Of a stretch of DNA of 64,000 bases, positions 1-9,783 are shown one piece after another. The stretch is from Symmachiella dynata (lineage in GTDB: Bacteria; Planctomycetota; Planctomycetia; Planctomycetales; Planctomycetaceae), in contig NZ_CP036276.1 of the NCBI RefSeq assembly GCF_007747995.1, positions 5,322,001-5,386,000 on the forward strand, given 5' to 3'. The position numbers and the translations under genes are program-made. Each line of letters opens with the position of its first letter. Positions within the stretch are counted from its first letter, which is position 1. The notes beneath the pieces are model-generated. The model did no database searches, was not told the origin of the DNA, and worked only from the letters and a program-made list of their open reading frames with translations.

Positions 1-68
1 AACGCGGGCGTTCCGCGGTTTAAGTTCTTCTTAACGATGAGAGTCACGATTCTCGGGGAACCCAAACC

Positions 69-1298
69 ATGCTCGTCCTGACTGATTTCGGGAAGCGATT
101 CGGAATCACCCTGGCTGTCTGCTTGATCGCAGCCCTGCCCTTGCGGGGCATGGCGAAAGACACGCCTGCATTTCGTCAGCTGCGATTGAAGATGGTGAAA
201 AACGTCGTAGCACGCGACGGGATCACCGATGAAGCTGTCTTGTCGGCGATTCGTGCCGTACCGCGGCACGAGTTTGTGCGGACGTCGCTACAGAAACTCG
301 CCTACTACGATCAGGCATTGCCGATCGGATTCAAACAGACGATTTCACCGCCGTTTGTCGTCTCCTACATGACGCAAACCATCGAGCCCAAACCATCGGA
401 CCGCGTATTGGAGATCGGCACCGGTAGTGGGTACCAAGCGGCGGTGTTGGCCGAGATTGTGGATCATGTTTATACGATCGAAATCGTTGAGCCACTGGGT
501 AAATCTGCTGCGCGGCGTTTGAAACGATTGGGTTACGACAATGTGACGGCCAAAGTGGGCGATGGATACCAAGGCTGGGAGGAGTATGCCCCGTTCGACA
601 AAATCATCGTCACCTGTTCGCCGGAAGACGTTCCTCAAAAGCTGATTGATCAACTGCGGGACGGGGGCAAGATGATCATTCCCTTGGGCGAGCGGCATCA
701 ACAGGTGTTTTATCTCTTCGAAAAACAAGAGGGTGAGCTAGTCAAGCAACAGTTGATTCCCACGTTATTCGTTCCCATGACAGGTAAAGCGGAGGATGAG
801 CGTCAGGTTCAACCGGATCCGTTGCATCCTCGAATCGTCAATGGGGGGTTCGAAGCGGCTGGGAACGAAGAGGGTCGCGCCGAGGGTTGGCATTATCAAC
901 GGCAAAACCAACGGATTTTGGTCCAAGCGCCTGAGGGGAAGGCGTATATGCAATTCCAGAATGATACGCCGGGACGCGGGTCGCAAATCCTGCAAGGCTT
1001 CGCCATCGACGGCAGCGAGATCTCGCACCTGGATATCAGTTTGTTCGTGCGACTCGAGGCGGGACGCAAAGGGCCGTTGCAGTACGAATTGCCGGCGATT
1101 TATGTTTACTTCTACGATCAATCGCGACAGGTGGTCGGCGACGCCGTTGTTGGACCTTGGACCGGCACGTTTCCGTGGAAGGAAGTCCGCGAAACCGTCA
1201 AAGTGCCGCGGCATGCCACGGAAGCCATTCTTCGTGTTGGCCTGAATGGCGGGCTCGGCACGCTGTGTGTGGATGATATCCGGATCGCACCCCGATAA
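69..1298 (+). CDS. pcm: Secreted protein-L-isoaspartate O-methyltransferase-like protein with extra C-terminal domain
   Basis: Family role: PCMT transfers a methyl group from S-adenosylmethionine to L-isoaspartyl residues, starting their repair. Residues about 35-240 match the family: the conserved stretch GFKQTISPPFVVSYM near 88-102 and the AdoMet-binding motif VLEIGTGSGYQAAVL at 113-127. Unlike the usual cytosolic enzyme of roughly 210-230 residues, this 409-residue form starts with a hydrophobic signal-like segment (about 10-29, ending near GMAKD). It also carries about 155 extra residues that open with NGGFE (from about 257) and look like a beta-sandwich of the carbohydrate-binding CBM4/9 kind. 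It is probably exported and acts on envelope or periplasmic proteins; that location is inferred. The ATG start follows a GGGGAA stretch. The gene stands alone, converging on the AsmA-like gene. Confidence 0.88.
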   Translation: MLVLTDFGKRFGITLAVCLIAALPLRGMAKDTPAFRQLRLKMVKNVVARDGITDEAVLSAIRAVPRHEFVRTSLQKLAYYDQALPIGFKQTISPPFVVSYMTQTIEPKPSDRVLEIGTGSGYQAAVLAEIVDHVYTIEIVEPLGKSAARRLKRLGYDNVTAKVGDGYQGWEEYAPFDKIIVTCSPEDVPQKLIDQLRDGGKMIIPLGERHQQVFYLFEKQEGELVKQQLIPTLFVPMTGKAEDERQVQPDPLHPRIVNGGFEAAGNEEGRAEGWHYQRQNQRILVQAPEGKAYMQFQNDTPGRGSQILQGFAIDGSEISHLDISLFVRLEAGRKGPLQYELPAIYVYFYDQSRQVVGDAVVGPWTGTFPWKEVRETVKVPRHATEAILRVGLNGGLGTLCVDDIRIAPR

Positions 1299-1355
1299 GC
1301 TCAGGCAGCGATTCCGCATCGGGTTGCCGCTGTTTGTTCGGCTTCGATGGCCGCC

Positions 1356-4300
1356 TTAACGGCGTGGTTGAATGCGGCCGCGGTTGGCGTTAGTTGGACG
1401 CTGCGTCGGTTGTTGCGGTCCGAGAATCCCTAGCAGGCTCCGTCCCAGACCGTCCAATCGGGGGATGACGGATTGATTAATCTTCGGGTCTGCGGTCGTG
1501 CCGGTCACCTTGACGTAGACCCAATTTTCAGTCAGTCCGGCGGCAAGATTTCCCACGATCGGCACGGGTAGTTTGTTGCGCGGCTGGGTGGAGTAGAAGT
1601 CGAGATCGAGCGCGCCATCAGACTGTCGCATTCGTCCGCGACCTCGCAAACTGATGGCGTCCCCTGCCAAATCGATCTGCTGGAAGAAGTATTCATGCTT
1701 CGTGGATTCGAATTTGACAAACGCGCGATCGAATGCCGTCTTGTCCGGCGGCAGAAAACTCAAGGCCTTGGTCATCTGTAGAATCACAGGCAATTCATAG
1801 AGCGCCGCCGGGTTGATACTGATGTTTCCCCGACCAAGAAAGCTATTGGGATCAGAGCCGCGTCCCTCGAACACCACGTTGCCGTTGATCACGCCGCGCA
1901 ACTGCTTTTGTTTGGGGGCGTACCGTTCGGTATACCGTTCCACGCGGCCATCTTTGATATGGATTTTGATTTTATACGCGTTGTTTTCGTCCAACGTGGC
2001 GATGCCGTCGAGCACTAATTTGCCGCCGATGAACTTGGCCGTAACGCGGTCCTGGTCGTCGGGCGCTGTCGGTCCGACGGCGGCTTTTTCGTCGCTGGCG
2101 ACGGCCCGCGAACCGATGATAAATTGTTCGTTTTGGAAATACATCGGACCGGCGATATCCGTTAATTGATAACCATCGATCGTCACCGAATCCAAATCGA
2201 GCCAACCGGTGCCCATAATGGCTTCGCCGTTCCATTCCCCATTCAGGTTCACGCGGCCGAACAAGTCATCCAGGCCGACACCGGCGGTGATCGAGGTGCC
2301 CGAATGGTAAATGTCGATGTCCCATTTGGCTGTGACCATCATTTCACGCGGCCCGGGGGTGCCTCGCAGAGCGAGACGCCCATCGGCAGAGATGTTGTGT
2401 CCCCGCGGGTCGGTCGCCTCAAAGAATGCCCGCAAGGTGTTCGGCAAGGCTTTGCGGAATCGGTTTCCTGTGTCGAGATCGTCGACTGTCAATTTGTCTA
2501 AGCTGATGTGCCATTCGCCGTGCGGATAGTATTCGCCGCTCCCCCGTAGTTCGATGTTTTTGTCGTCGCCATGCTTAGCGGTGAGGCCTTGGTTGGGAGT
2601 GAGCCCGGTGATGATGATGTCCCGTTGATTCATATTCGGGTTATTCATGACGGACACGCGACCGGTCACGCCGTAGAACGGAAAGGGGAAGGAACGGAGT
2701 TTGATGGAATCGTTTTTGAGATCCAACTGGTGGATGTCCACGACAGGAATCGTGCCGGGCGTCCAACGGATATGGGTGTCGATGTCGAAGCGGCCTTGCG
2801 GTTCGAATTCTCTGGTCAACTGTTGCATCGCCTCCGGCAGTGCGTAGTACAACTCTTCGGATTCAAACGACGCATCCTTGGCGACCAGTCGCATGTCCAA
2901 CAGTCCGCCGTTGCGCTTGATGAAACTGCCCCCGCCCCAAACTTGGGTGGTGCCGTGCGTGGCGGTCATGCGCTGGAATGTCCAATCCTCGGAATCCCAT
3001 TCCATCAGGCCGTTGACATCTCTGAGTTCATAGGGGAACTGGACGCAGGTCACAGTGCCGTCGTGCAACCTTCCTTTGAGATGCGGTTGGTGTTTGTGTC
3101 CCGGTCCCGGCGGGCGGTACAACCTCACGTCGGCGTCGATGGTGCCACGCAGGTTCAATTGGTGGATTGCTTTTTGGGCGGGCGGACTGCAGGCGTTGAT
3201 GAGTTTGCCATCAATGGGCAACCCCGTGACGTGAATATCGACCGTCGATTCCGCCAACGGACCGGGGTGCCGCACGTCGGCGGCAATCGTGATCGGACGG
3301 TCTCCCGCCATGCCTTCGACATTGGCTGTCAACTTCGGCCCTTCTTGAACCACCCACCCGTTCATGTTTGTCACGGGATAGGGAAATTTGACATGCTGCA
3401 TCGAGCCGTTTTTGATCGTCACCCGCGAACTGTGTTCCCAACTATTGACGCGGTCGTATTCCAGGTGAGCAGCCACATCAATCCGGCCGCCGGGGCGAGT
3501 GTCGTCGTAATACTTTTTCCATGAGGCGGGCAGCCGGCTTCGTAGACGGGTGTCGACCGGCAGGTCATTGATGGCGATGTCGATTTTCACCGGGGCATCC
3601 GCTTCTTGAAACGCCCAATTGCCATCGACAGTCAGGTTGGTAGTGCCGTTGCGCGCGGTCAGTGCTTGGGCATTGATCCGCGTATTGTTGACGAAGATGT
3701 TCCCCCCCAGGTCGAGTAGCTCAAACGGCAAAAACACGCTTTGCAGCCGGCCTTCGGAGATGGCGATCTTTGCGCCATATTGCAACGGCGCGCCTTGTTC
3801 CCATTGCCTGACCTGAAAAGTGATTTCGGTCTTTGCGTTCAATTGCGCGGCGAGCAAGATCCGATCCGTCATCGCATCAAACCCGTCAGTTGCTTTGCGA
3901 TCGTCGAGTTGCGCCACCTGGTCCGCCACCGTGGGGGCGAGCGAGTCGCGTTTGGAGGCCAACAATTTGCTTGTCTGTTCGTCGAGTTTGCGAACTTGTT
4001 TTGGGAAAAATCCCGCGAGTTCTTTGGCTAGGTCGGAATCGAGTTGCAACTCTTGGATCGAGCCGTTCGCTTCCCAGGTTTTGGCAACTAGATCGAACTC
4101 ACCATCCAACTGCATGGCTCCGGCTTTATCCAATTGGAAATCGGATTTGATGCGATAGCGTTTTTTGCCGGTCGGAGTCAGTTCCAGATTGACGTCGCGG
4201 AGCGTCATTGCCGGAGAGAGCTGGCCATCTTCATGCGTAACGCGGAGGGTGATTGCTCCCTGCTCGACGAAGATCTCAGGTTGCGATTTTGACTCGGGCG

Positions 4301-4697
4301 GCGGCTTGATTCCCTCGAGATTCCAACGCCCTGCACGGTCGCGGACCAATTCCAATTCGGGCCGCAATAAGCGGACCTGTTGAATCACGACTTCTTGGTC
4401 GGCCAGACGACTCCGGTCCAAAACCACGATGGTTTCGGGGAGCAGCACGGTGGGCCGGCGGTTTTCCAGGTTCTTAAGCGTCAGATCATAGACCCGTACC
4501 CGTCCCCACAGGTCGATGCGGGCTTCGGGGATGTCGGCCTGCCAATCGGGCGCTGCGGCGGCCAGTTTTTCTAGCAGCGTCGCACGTACGAGTTCATCGC
4601 TTTGCGACAAAAACCAATAGCCGTACCCGCCCCCGCCCGCGACAACGATCACGAGTAGTACAAAAATCCAAGTACAGGTTTTGCGAATGGCTGCCAT
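1356..4697 (-). CDS. Large AsmA-like envelope protein
   Basis: A 1113-residue protein with one N-terminal membrane anchor (about residues 8-32) followed by a very long beta-rich region of alternating short strands. The C-terminal part, ending in LPVPIVGNLAAGL and a TTADPKINQS-type segment, resembles the AsmA/DUF3971 C-terminal region. Family knowledge: such proteins are anchored in the inner membrane and span the periplasm, and several are implicated in lipid transport to the outer membrane. The exact subfamily is not resolved here. The upstream glycosyltransferase gene ends 29 bp before this start, so the two are likely co-transcribed. Confidence 0.8.
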   Translation of the reverse strand: MAAIRKTCTWIFVLLVIVVAGGGGYGYWFLSQSDELVRATLLEKLAAAAPDWQADIPEARIDLWGRVRVYDLTLKNLENRRPTVLLPETIVVLDRSRLADQEVVIQQVRLLRPELELVRDRAGRWNLEGIKPPPESKSQPEIFVEQGAITLRVTHEDGQLSPAMTLRDVNLELTPTGKKRYRIKSDFQLDKAGAMQLDGEFDLVAKTWEANGSIQELQLDSDLAKELAGFFPKQVRKLDEQTSKLLASKRDSLAPTVADQVAQLDDRKATDGFDAMTDRILLAAQLNAKTEITFQVRQWEQGAPLQYGAKIAISEGRLQSVFLPFELLDLGGNIFVNNTRINAQALTARNGTTNLTVDGNWAFQEADAPVKIDIAINDLPVDTRLRSRLPASWKKYYDDTRPGGRIDVAAHLEYDRVNSWEHSSRVTIKNGSMQHVKFPYPVTNMNGWVVQEGPKLTANVEGMAGDRPITIAADVRHPGPLAESTVDIHVTGLPIDGKLINACSPPAQKAIHQLNLRGTIDADVRLYRPPGPGHKHQPHLKGRLHDGTVTCVQFPYELRDVNGLMEWDSEDWTFQRMTATHGTTQVWGGGSFIKRNGGLLDMRLVAKDASFESEELYYALPEAMQQLTREFEPQGRFDIDTHIRWTPGTIPVVDIHQLDLKNDSIKLRSFPFPFYGVTGRVSVMNNPNMNQRDIIITGLTPNQGLTAKHGDDKNIELRGSGEYYPHGEWHISLDKLTVDDLDTGNRFRKALPNTLRAFFEATDPRGHNISADGRLALRGTPGPREMMVTAKWDIDIYHSGTSITAGVGLDDLFGRVNLNGEWNGEAIMGTGWLDLDSVTIDGYQLTDIAGPMYFQNEQFIIGSRAVASDEKAAVGPTAPDDQDRVTAKFIGGKLVLDGIATLDENNAYKIKIHIKDGRVERYTERYAPKQKQLRGVINGNVVFEGRGSDPNSFLGRGNISINPAALYELPVILQMTKALSFLPPDKTAFDRAFVKFESTKHEYFFQQIDLAGDAISLRGRGRMRQSDGALDLDFYSTQPRNKLPVPIVGNLAAGLTENWVYVKVTGTTADPKINQSVIPRLDGLGRSLLGILGPQQPTQRPTNANRGRIQPRR

Positions 4698-4726
4698 CCT
4701 TGACTCGCTTTCGCTGAAAATAGACT

Positions 4727-6031
4727 TTATGAGAGCGACAACGACTCGCCGGGACGTGGTTCGGCTGAGTCTTGAGTGTCGTGGGGACTAGTTTTGGTAA
4801 AGATCGGCAGAAACGAGCGGATCCCGATCGCGGTGAGCACCAGCAATGGATACTCCGCCGGGAGGCGATATCGAATGGAACCGATGAACAGGGCATGGAT
4901 ACAGGCGAAATAAACGATCGGTCCGGCAGTGAGCAAGCAAAGCCAAAATCGATCCCGCGACAACCAACCACCGCGAATCGCGGCCAGCATGATGGCTGCA
5001 AAAAAAAGTGCGAGCGGAATCATCAAATACCAAGTGCGGAACTGTGCGGCATTGGGCCAAGGACTCCAGTAGCGAGCCAGTTTAATACCCGCCAACTGCA
5101 CGATACGCGCGGGGTGGGCGGCGGCGTATTTCCAGGCGGCGTCACGGTAGTATTGATCCGCATCGAATTCCGACATCCGCTGGTAGACGCCGTCCCGTTC
5201 CACAAACGCCATGTCGCTATCGCCGGTGGCCTGTGGGTTCATTCCGTCATAGAGGCTCGGCCCGACCCACAACGTGGTCGGTACGATGTGCCCGGTCAGG
5301 CGATAATTGCGAATCGTCCAAGGGGCCAGCGAAACCGCCAAGCCGAGGCAGAGCATTGCTGCTAGACAAAAGCCGTGTCGATTGCGCTGTGTGAGAGCCC
5401 AATATAAAAATGCGCATCCAGGACCCACGAGCAGCCAACTGGGGCGGACGAGCGTCGCGATGCCCACTAAGACGCCGGCCAAAAAAGCCCAAATGTACCG
5501 TTGCCGACTGGTCTGTGGATTCTGCTGATTGAGGTTGAGAATTTTCGCAACTGCGATCAGGCTCAACAGCATGGTGGCGGCGAAGAGCGTTTCACTGAGG
5601 ATCAGCGGTGTGAATCCCACAAATGCGGGTGAGATGGCGGCGACTCCCGCAGCGATGACACCTGTCTCTGGGTCGACCAATTCTTTGCCTAACCAAAAAA
5701 CCAATCCGCACGCAGCTGTTCCGACGAGGGCTAACATCAGCCGGATGTAGATGATGTCGTCACCGAACATGCGCATGCCGAGCGACAGCATCCAGGGAAA
5801 TCCGGGAGTGCGCATGATCCGCCGCGGAGGGACATAGAGTTCAAATGGTTTGCCGTTGGCCAATTGTTCTCCCAACGTCCAATACCCGGTCGCATCCCCG
5901 GCGATGAGAAATTGACGGCCCGGTTGCTTGTCGAGTTGAAATTGCAGTACAGCAGCTGCGCCTACGCGCAAAGTCAACGCGACCGTCATGACGATCAACA
6001 ACCATCTCTTCCAACAGTTGAAATCGGGCAT
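4727..6031 (-). CDS. GT39/ArnT-like membrane glycosyltransferase
   Basis: A 434-residue polytopic membrane protein with about ten hydrophobic segments. It has the signature layout of dolichyl/undecaprenyl-phosphate sugar-dependent transferases (GT39/PMT/ArnT superfamily): a first membrane segment, a periplasmic acidic loop (IAGDATGYWTLGEQL), then RTPGFPWML, and later VRPSWLLVGP. Such enzymes transfer a sugar from a lipid carrier to protein or lipid on the outer face of the inner membrane. Donor and acceptor cannot be told from sequence. It is the first gene of a two-gene minus-strand unit with the AsmA-like gene, which fits a role in envelope building. Confidence 0.82.
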   Translation of the reverse strand: MPDFNCWKRWLLIVMTVALTLRVGAAAVLQFQLDKQPGRQFLIAGDATGYWTLGEQLANGKPFELYVPPRRIMRTPGFPWMLSLGMRMFGDDIIYIRLMLALVGTAACGLVFWLGKELVDPETGVIAAGVAAISPAFVGFTPLILSETLFAATMLLSLIAVAKILNLNQQNPQTSRQRYIWAFLAGVLVGIATLVRPSWLLVGPGCAFLYWALTQRNRHGFCLAAMLCLGLAVSLAPWTIRNYRLTGHIVPTTLWVGPSLYDGMNPQATGDSDMAFVERDGVYQRMSEFDADQYYRDAAWKYAAAHPARIVQLAGIKLARYWSPWPNAAQFRTWYLMIPLALFFAAIMLAAIRGGWLSRDRFWLCLLTAGPIVYFACIHALFIGSIRYRLPAEYPLLVLTAIGIRSFLPIFTKTSPHDTQDSAEPRPGESLSLS

Positions 6032-6433
6032 GGTGGCTCAATACCGGGTCCTGAGAAATCGGCGGATGGTATCGGCAGCGGGAAGTGGGGGTCAAGGGCA
6101 ATGTTCCGCAGCCCAATGCGTCGATAACGGCGTAACTGGTTTTGAGTTCCGAAGATGTGTCGCGATGGCTGAATGTGAAAGAAGGACACGATTTGATCGC
6201 CACGCTGTATCTCAAAATTAGCGTGCGGAAATGCGGGGATTTTGAGAGAGCGTGTCGCGTGACATCAGCCGAGCAGACAAAATTGGCTCGCTAGAGTTGC
6301 GTTCACCTGTGCGAGCGGTTCCAATGGTGACTCTCTTAAGATTCCCGACAACAGGTCCACACCTGGTTTTCATGTTATTGATGCCATTCGGTGCCGCGTT
6401 GAGTTTCGCGGTCACGGTCAAACGGAGACACCT
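6032..6433. other. Divergent intergenic region, no gene seen
   Basis: This 402-bp gap separates the divergent glycosyltransferase and MFS genes. Short open frames occur here but none has a good start site or a recognisable product. It must hold the promoters of both flanking genes. I found no convincing -35/-10 pair, riboswitch or repeat. Confidence 0.4.
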
Positions 6434-8056
6434 ATGAGTGATGCAGCACCTGCAACCCAGTCCAGTCACAGCGAAAAGTATTTGTTTTGGGCCTGTTTTA
6501 TCGCATTGATCGCCACCGCCTTTGGTTTCATGGTTCGCGGTGTGTTGATTGATGAATGGGGCACGCAGTTTGGTCTGGACGATGTTGAAAAAGGACAAAT
6601 TGCCGGCGTCGGCGTGTGGCCCATGGGGGTCAGCATTATTTTGTTCAGCTTGGTGATCGACAAAATCGGCTATGGACGAGCGATGGCGTTCGCCTTTTTT
6701 GCTCACATCGCCTATGCGGTGGTCGTGATCTGTGCCCCGATGGTCTTAGCACCTGAGGGAGCTTCTGCCGCTGAAATCGCTGCGGGCAAATCCGCCGGAT
6801 ACTGGATGCTGTATATCGGCAACCTGATTTTCGCACTCGGTAACGGTACGGTCGAAGCGGTGATCAATCCGGTTGTGGCGACTTTGTTTAGCCGCGAAAA
6901 GACCAAATGGCTCAACATTTTGCATGCGGGTTGGCCGGGTGGACTTGTGTTGGCCGGACTGTTGACGATCGCCATGGGCGACATCGACTGGCGGTTGAAA
7001 GTCGGTTTGATTTTCTTGCCCGTATTGACCTACGGCATCATGATGCTGCAGTGCAAATTCCCTCTCTCAGAACGGGTGGCCGCAGGGAGCGGTTACCGCG
7101 AGATGCTCCAAGAATTCGGCATCTTGGGAGCGTTGATCGTCACCATGTTGATTGTGCGTGAAGTTCTGGGAAGCGTGTTTGGCTTTTCTCCAACCATCCA
7201 ATGGGCGGTTGTTGCGGCGGTCGTTGTGCCGTTTGGACTCTATGTCCGAGCACTGGGCCGACCGATGTTTATCTTCTTGCTGTTGATCATGATTCCGCTG
7301 GCCACGACTGAAATCGGAACGGATAGCTGGATCACCAGTTTGATGGAACCGGAAATGGCGACGCTGGGGATGAATGCCGCTTGGGTGTTGGTCTACACGT
7401 CGTTCATCATGATGGTCTTGCGGTTTTTCGCCGGACCGATCGTGCACAAGATCTCGCCGTTGGGATTATTGGCGGTCAGTTGTGTGATTGCAGCTGTTGG
7501 TCTCTTGGCTCTCTCCAAGGCGGCGGGAATCATGATTCTGGCGGCGGCGACTCTCTACGGATTCGGGAAAACCTTCTTCTGGCCCACCATGTTGGGCGTG
7601 GTGTCGGAACGGTTCCCGAAGGGGGGAGCGTTGACGCTCAATGCGACTGGTGGCGTGGGTATGTTGGGAGTGGGCGTGCTGGGCGCACCGTTTTTCGGCC
7701 TGCTCCAGGAAGAAAACGTGACCGATCACCTCAAGCAAGCCCAACCTGCGATCTACGAACAGATCACCAGTGAAAAGAATAGCGTCTTCGGTCCCTACAC
7801 AGCGGTCGATCCCGAAAAGAAGGAAGAACTCCCCGCTGAGGAGAAGAAGACTGTTGAAGAATACGTCTTGCTCTCGAAAAAAGCGACGCTAGCAACTGTG
7901 GCGATCTTCCCCTGTATCATGCTGGTCTGCTACTTAGCGTTGATCGCCTACTTCAAATCGAAGGGGGGTTATACGGCAGAGATTCTGGCCGGACATCCCG
8001 ATGCGGAGGAGGCTACAAAATTCACCAGCGGCTCCGAGGCGCCTGGTGAGGCGTGA
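6434..8056 (+). CDS. MFS transporter
   Basis: A 540-residue major facilitator superfamily permease with about 12 membrane segments. The loop between helices 2 and 3 reads DKIGYGRAMAF, the usual MFS DxxGRR-like position. The second half contains a stretch (LYGFGKTFFWPTMLGVVSERF) reminiscent of sugar or nucleoside permeases. An insertion of about 60 charged residues (near 440-490, rich in E and K) lies before the last helices, and the C-terminus is hydrophilic. The ATG has a GGAGA site six bases upstream. The gene is monocistronic, with a terminator 25 bp after its stop. The substrate is unknown. Confidence 0.82.
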   Translation: MSDAAPATQSSHSEKYLFWACFIALIATAFGFMVRGVLIDEWGTQFGLDDVEKGQIAGVGVWPMGVSIILFSLVIDKIGYGRAMAFAFFAHIAYAVVVICAPMVLAPEGASAAEIAAGKSAGYWMLYIGNLIFALGNGTVEAVINPVVATLFSREKTKWLNILHAGWPGGLVLAGLLTIAMGDIDWRLKVGLIFLPVLTYGIMMLQCKFPLSERVAAGSGYREMLQEFGILGALIVTMLIVREVLGSVFGFSPTIQWAVVAAVVVPFGLYVRALGRPMFIFLLLIMIPLATTEIGTDSWITSLMEPEMATLGMNAAWVLVYTSFIMMVLRFFAGPIVHKISPLGLLAVSCVIAAVGLLALSKAAGIMILAAATLYGFGKTFFWPTMLGVVSERFPKGGALTLNATGGVGMLGVGVLGAPFFGLLQEENVTDHLKQAQPAIYEQITSEKNSVFGPYTAVDPEKKEELPAEEKKTVEEYVLLSKKATLATVAIFPCIMLVCYLALIAYFKSKGGYTAEILAGHPDAEEATKFTSGSEAPGEA

Positions 8057-8080
8057 CGCCTCGAGGCAGAATTGAAATTC

Positions 8081-8122
8081 ACCGGTTGCCGGCGACGATG
8101 TTGCCTGCAACCGGTTTTTTGT
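8081..8122 (+). terminator. Rho-independent terminator after the MFS gene
   Basis: A perfect 9-bp stem (ACCGGTTGC at 8081-8089 with GCAACCGGT at 8107-8115) is followed directly by a run of six T. It lies 25 bp past the MFS stop codon. Confidence 0.85.
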
Positions 8123-8170
8123 TGCGCATTCGCAACGATGCCGGCACCGTTGACGAAAAAACTGAGCCAG

Positions 8171-9229
8171 CTATTTCACAGCCATTGCTTGGCGGCAAAT
8201 CCGTTGGATAGCGTTGGGGATGAGATCCAACGGGAGGGTCTGGTCGGCCAAACCGGCGTTGGCAATGGCGGCCGGCATACCCCAAACGACGCTCGTGGCC
8301 TTGTCTTGCACAATGATGGGGGCTCCCACGGCGGCCAGTTCGCGGGCACCTTCGATCCCGTCTTCTCCCATGCCGGTCAACATCACTGCCAAGGTTGATT
8401 GGCCGTACCATTGGGCGGCGGAGCGGTATAAGAAATTGACCGAGGGCCGACAAAAATGTTCGGGCGGTTCTTCATTGAGCACGGTCACCATGCGTTTGTC
8501 TTGGCGATCAATGGCCATATGAAATCCGCCCGGCGCCACATAGGTTTTCCCCCGTTCGATGAGCATGCCGTTCGTTGCTTCGCAACAGGGACGCCCGCCG
8601 TCCTTCTCCAGATGCTTGGCGAGCATGGGTGTAAACATGGGGGGCATGTGCTGGGTGATCAGGATCGGGAGATCAAAGTCGACCGGCAGTCCTGCCACCA
8701 ACGATGAAAGCGCCTTGGGGCCGCCGGTACTGGCTCCCACGACCAAGATTTTTGGTATGGCTGCGGTCGTTGTGGGGGTGACAAGAACCGGTTTTTCTGG
8801 AGCCGCCGTCTGTGTACTGTGTTGCCCGAGTGCTTTGACCAACGGCAGCAATTGTTGCGAGAGTTGGGCAATGCTATCGGCGGCATTTTTGGCAACCGGT
8901 TTGGCGATACATTCAGCTGCGCCGATGGTGAGCGCTTGGATGGTTGTCTCGGCCCCTTCATAGGTCATGGAGCTGGCCATGATCACCTGCGTATTGTGAA
9001 ATTCCTTCAGAATGGCTCGTAGCGCGGTGACGCCGTCCATCACAGGCATTTCGACATCAAGGACGACAACATCTACGGGGGTTTTTCGCATAAATTCTAA
9101 TGCGGCCAACCCGTGCATGGCAGTGCCAGCGACCGTAATATAGGGATCGGTGTCCAATGCCCGGACCAACAGTCCGCGCACGACAGCCGAATCGTCCACA
9201 ACCAATACTCTCACGGAAGTTTGTGTCAA
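8171..9229 (-). CDS. cheB: Chemotaxis response regulator protein-glutamate methylesterase CheB
   Basis: CheB removes methyl groups from (and deamidates) glutamates of chemoreceptors after phosphorylation by CheA. Residues 6-122 form a receiver domain with the acidic pair in VDDSA and the phosphate-accepting Asp58 in VVLDVEMP. Residues about 160-345 form the esterase, with the catalytic triad visible as Ser167 (GASTGGP), His194 (ITQHMPP) and Asp290 (TGMGEDG). At 352 residues it is full length. It lies 68 bp downstream of cheW in the cheA-cheW-cheB order. No cheR or chemoreceptor gene is near, so its substrate receptor is encoded elsewhere. Confidence 0.96.
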   Translation of the reverse strand: MTQTSVRVLVVDDSAVVRGLLVRALDTDPYITVAGTAMHGLAALEFMRKTPVDVVVLDVEMPVMDGVTALRAILKEFHNTQVIMASSMTYEGAETTIQALTIGAAECIAKPVAKNAADSIAQLSQQLLPLVKALGQHSTQTAAPEKPVLVTPTTTAAIPKILVVGASTGGPKALSSLVAGLPVDFDLPILITQHMPPMFTPMLAKHLEKDGGRPCCEATNGMLIERGKTYVAPGGFHMAIDRQDKRMVTVLNEEPPEHFCRPSVNFLYRSAAQWYGQSTLAVMLTGMGEDGIEGARELAAVGAPIIVQDKATSVVWGMPAAIANAGLADQTLPLDLIPNAIQRICRQAMAVK

Positions 9230-9297
9230 GACACACCTAATTCTAAGATTACGTTCGGGAATTGTCCGTCAAGGTGGCAAAATCAATGACGATTGAC

Positions 9298-9783
9298 CTA
9301 GAAGTTCAACAGATTCGTAACGTTGATGATCACGATCAATCGGTGCTGTAATCGATAGACTCCAGACGTGATTGGTTTCCAATGCGCGTCCAAGTTTCGA
9401 GGTGGCGGCTGTAGGGTTTCGCCTGAGACATTGATGACCTCACCCACTTCATCAACCAACAGGCTATAGGACTCATCGTTGAAGCGAACGACGACGTTCA
9501 TGCTTTGCCGGTCACCTTCCAGCGCCGGTAATTTCAGCCGTTTTCGCAAATCAATCGCGGTAACGATCTGCCCGCGCAGGTTCAACAGGCCCGCGATTTC
9601 CGGCTTGGCTTTGGGCGTACGGGTAATCGACTGTGGGTTCAAGACTTCTTGAACGGAATTGACCGGTACTCCCAGCAATTGACCGTCGACCGAAAACGAG
9701 ACAAATTGGTTGAGGTAATCAAGTTGGTCGTTGATCGAGTCGGCGCTGCCCGAGGGCGCGGTGAGGGTTGCTGATTGGCTCAT
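9298..9783 (-). CDS. cheW: Chemotaxis adaptor CheW
   Basis: CheW couples chemoreceptors to the kinase CheA. Residues about 25-155 form a single CheW domain with characteristic stretches such as [12 protein letters not shown], the [16 protein letters not shown] core and [12 protein letters not shown] chose the ATG at 9783 because it overlaps the cheA stop in an ATGA arrangement, which suggests translational coupling. A longer open frame reaching upstream lies inside cheA and has no family similarity. The protein is 161 residues, normal for CheW. Confidence 0.93.
   Translation of the reverse strand: MSQSATLTAPSGSADSINDQLDYLNQFVSFSVDGQLLGVPVNSVQEVLNPQSITRTPKAKPEIAGLLNLRGQIVTAIDLRKRLKLPALEGDRQSMNVVVRFNDESYSLLVDEVGEVINVSGETLQPPPRNLDAHWKPITSGVYRLQHRLIVIINVTNLLNF

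Noticed and set aside
2571-3524. A 317-codon plus-strand open frame
   Set aside because: It is antisense to the AsmA-like gene, which has a membrane anchor and family features. High-GC third positions create the shadow.
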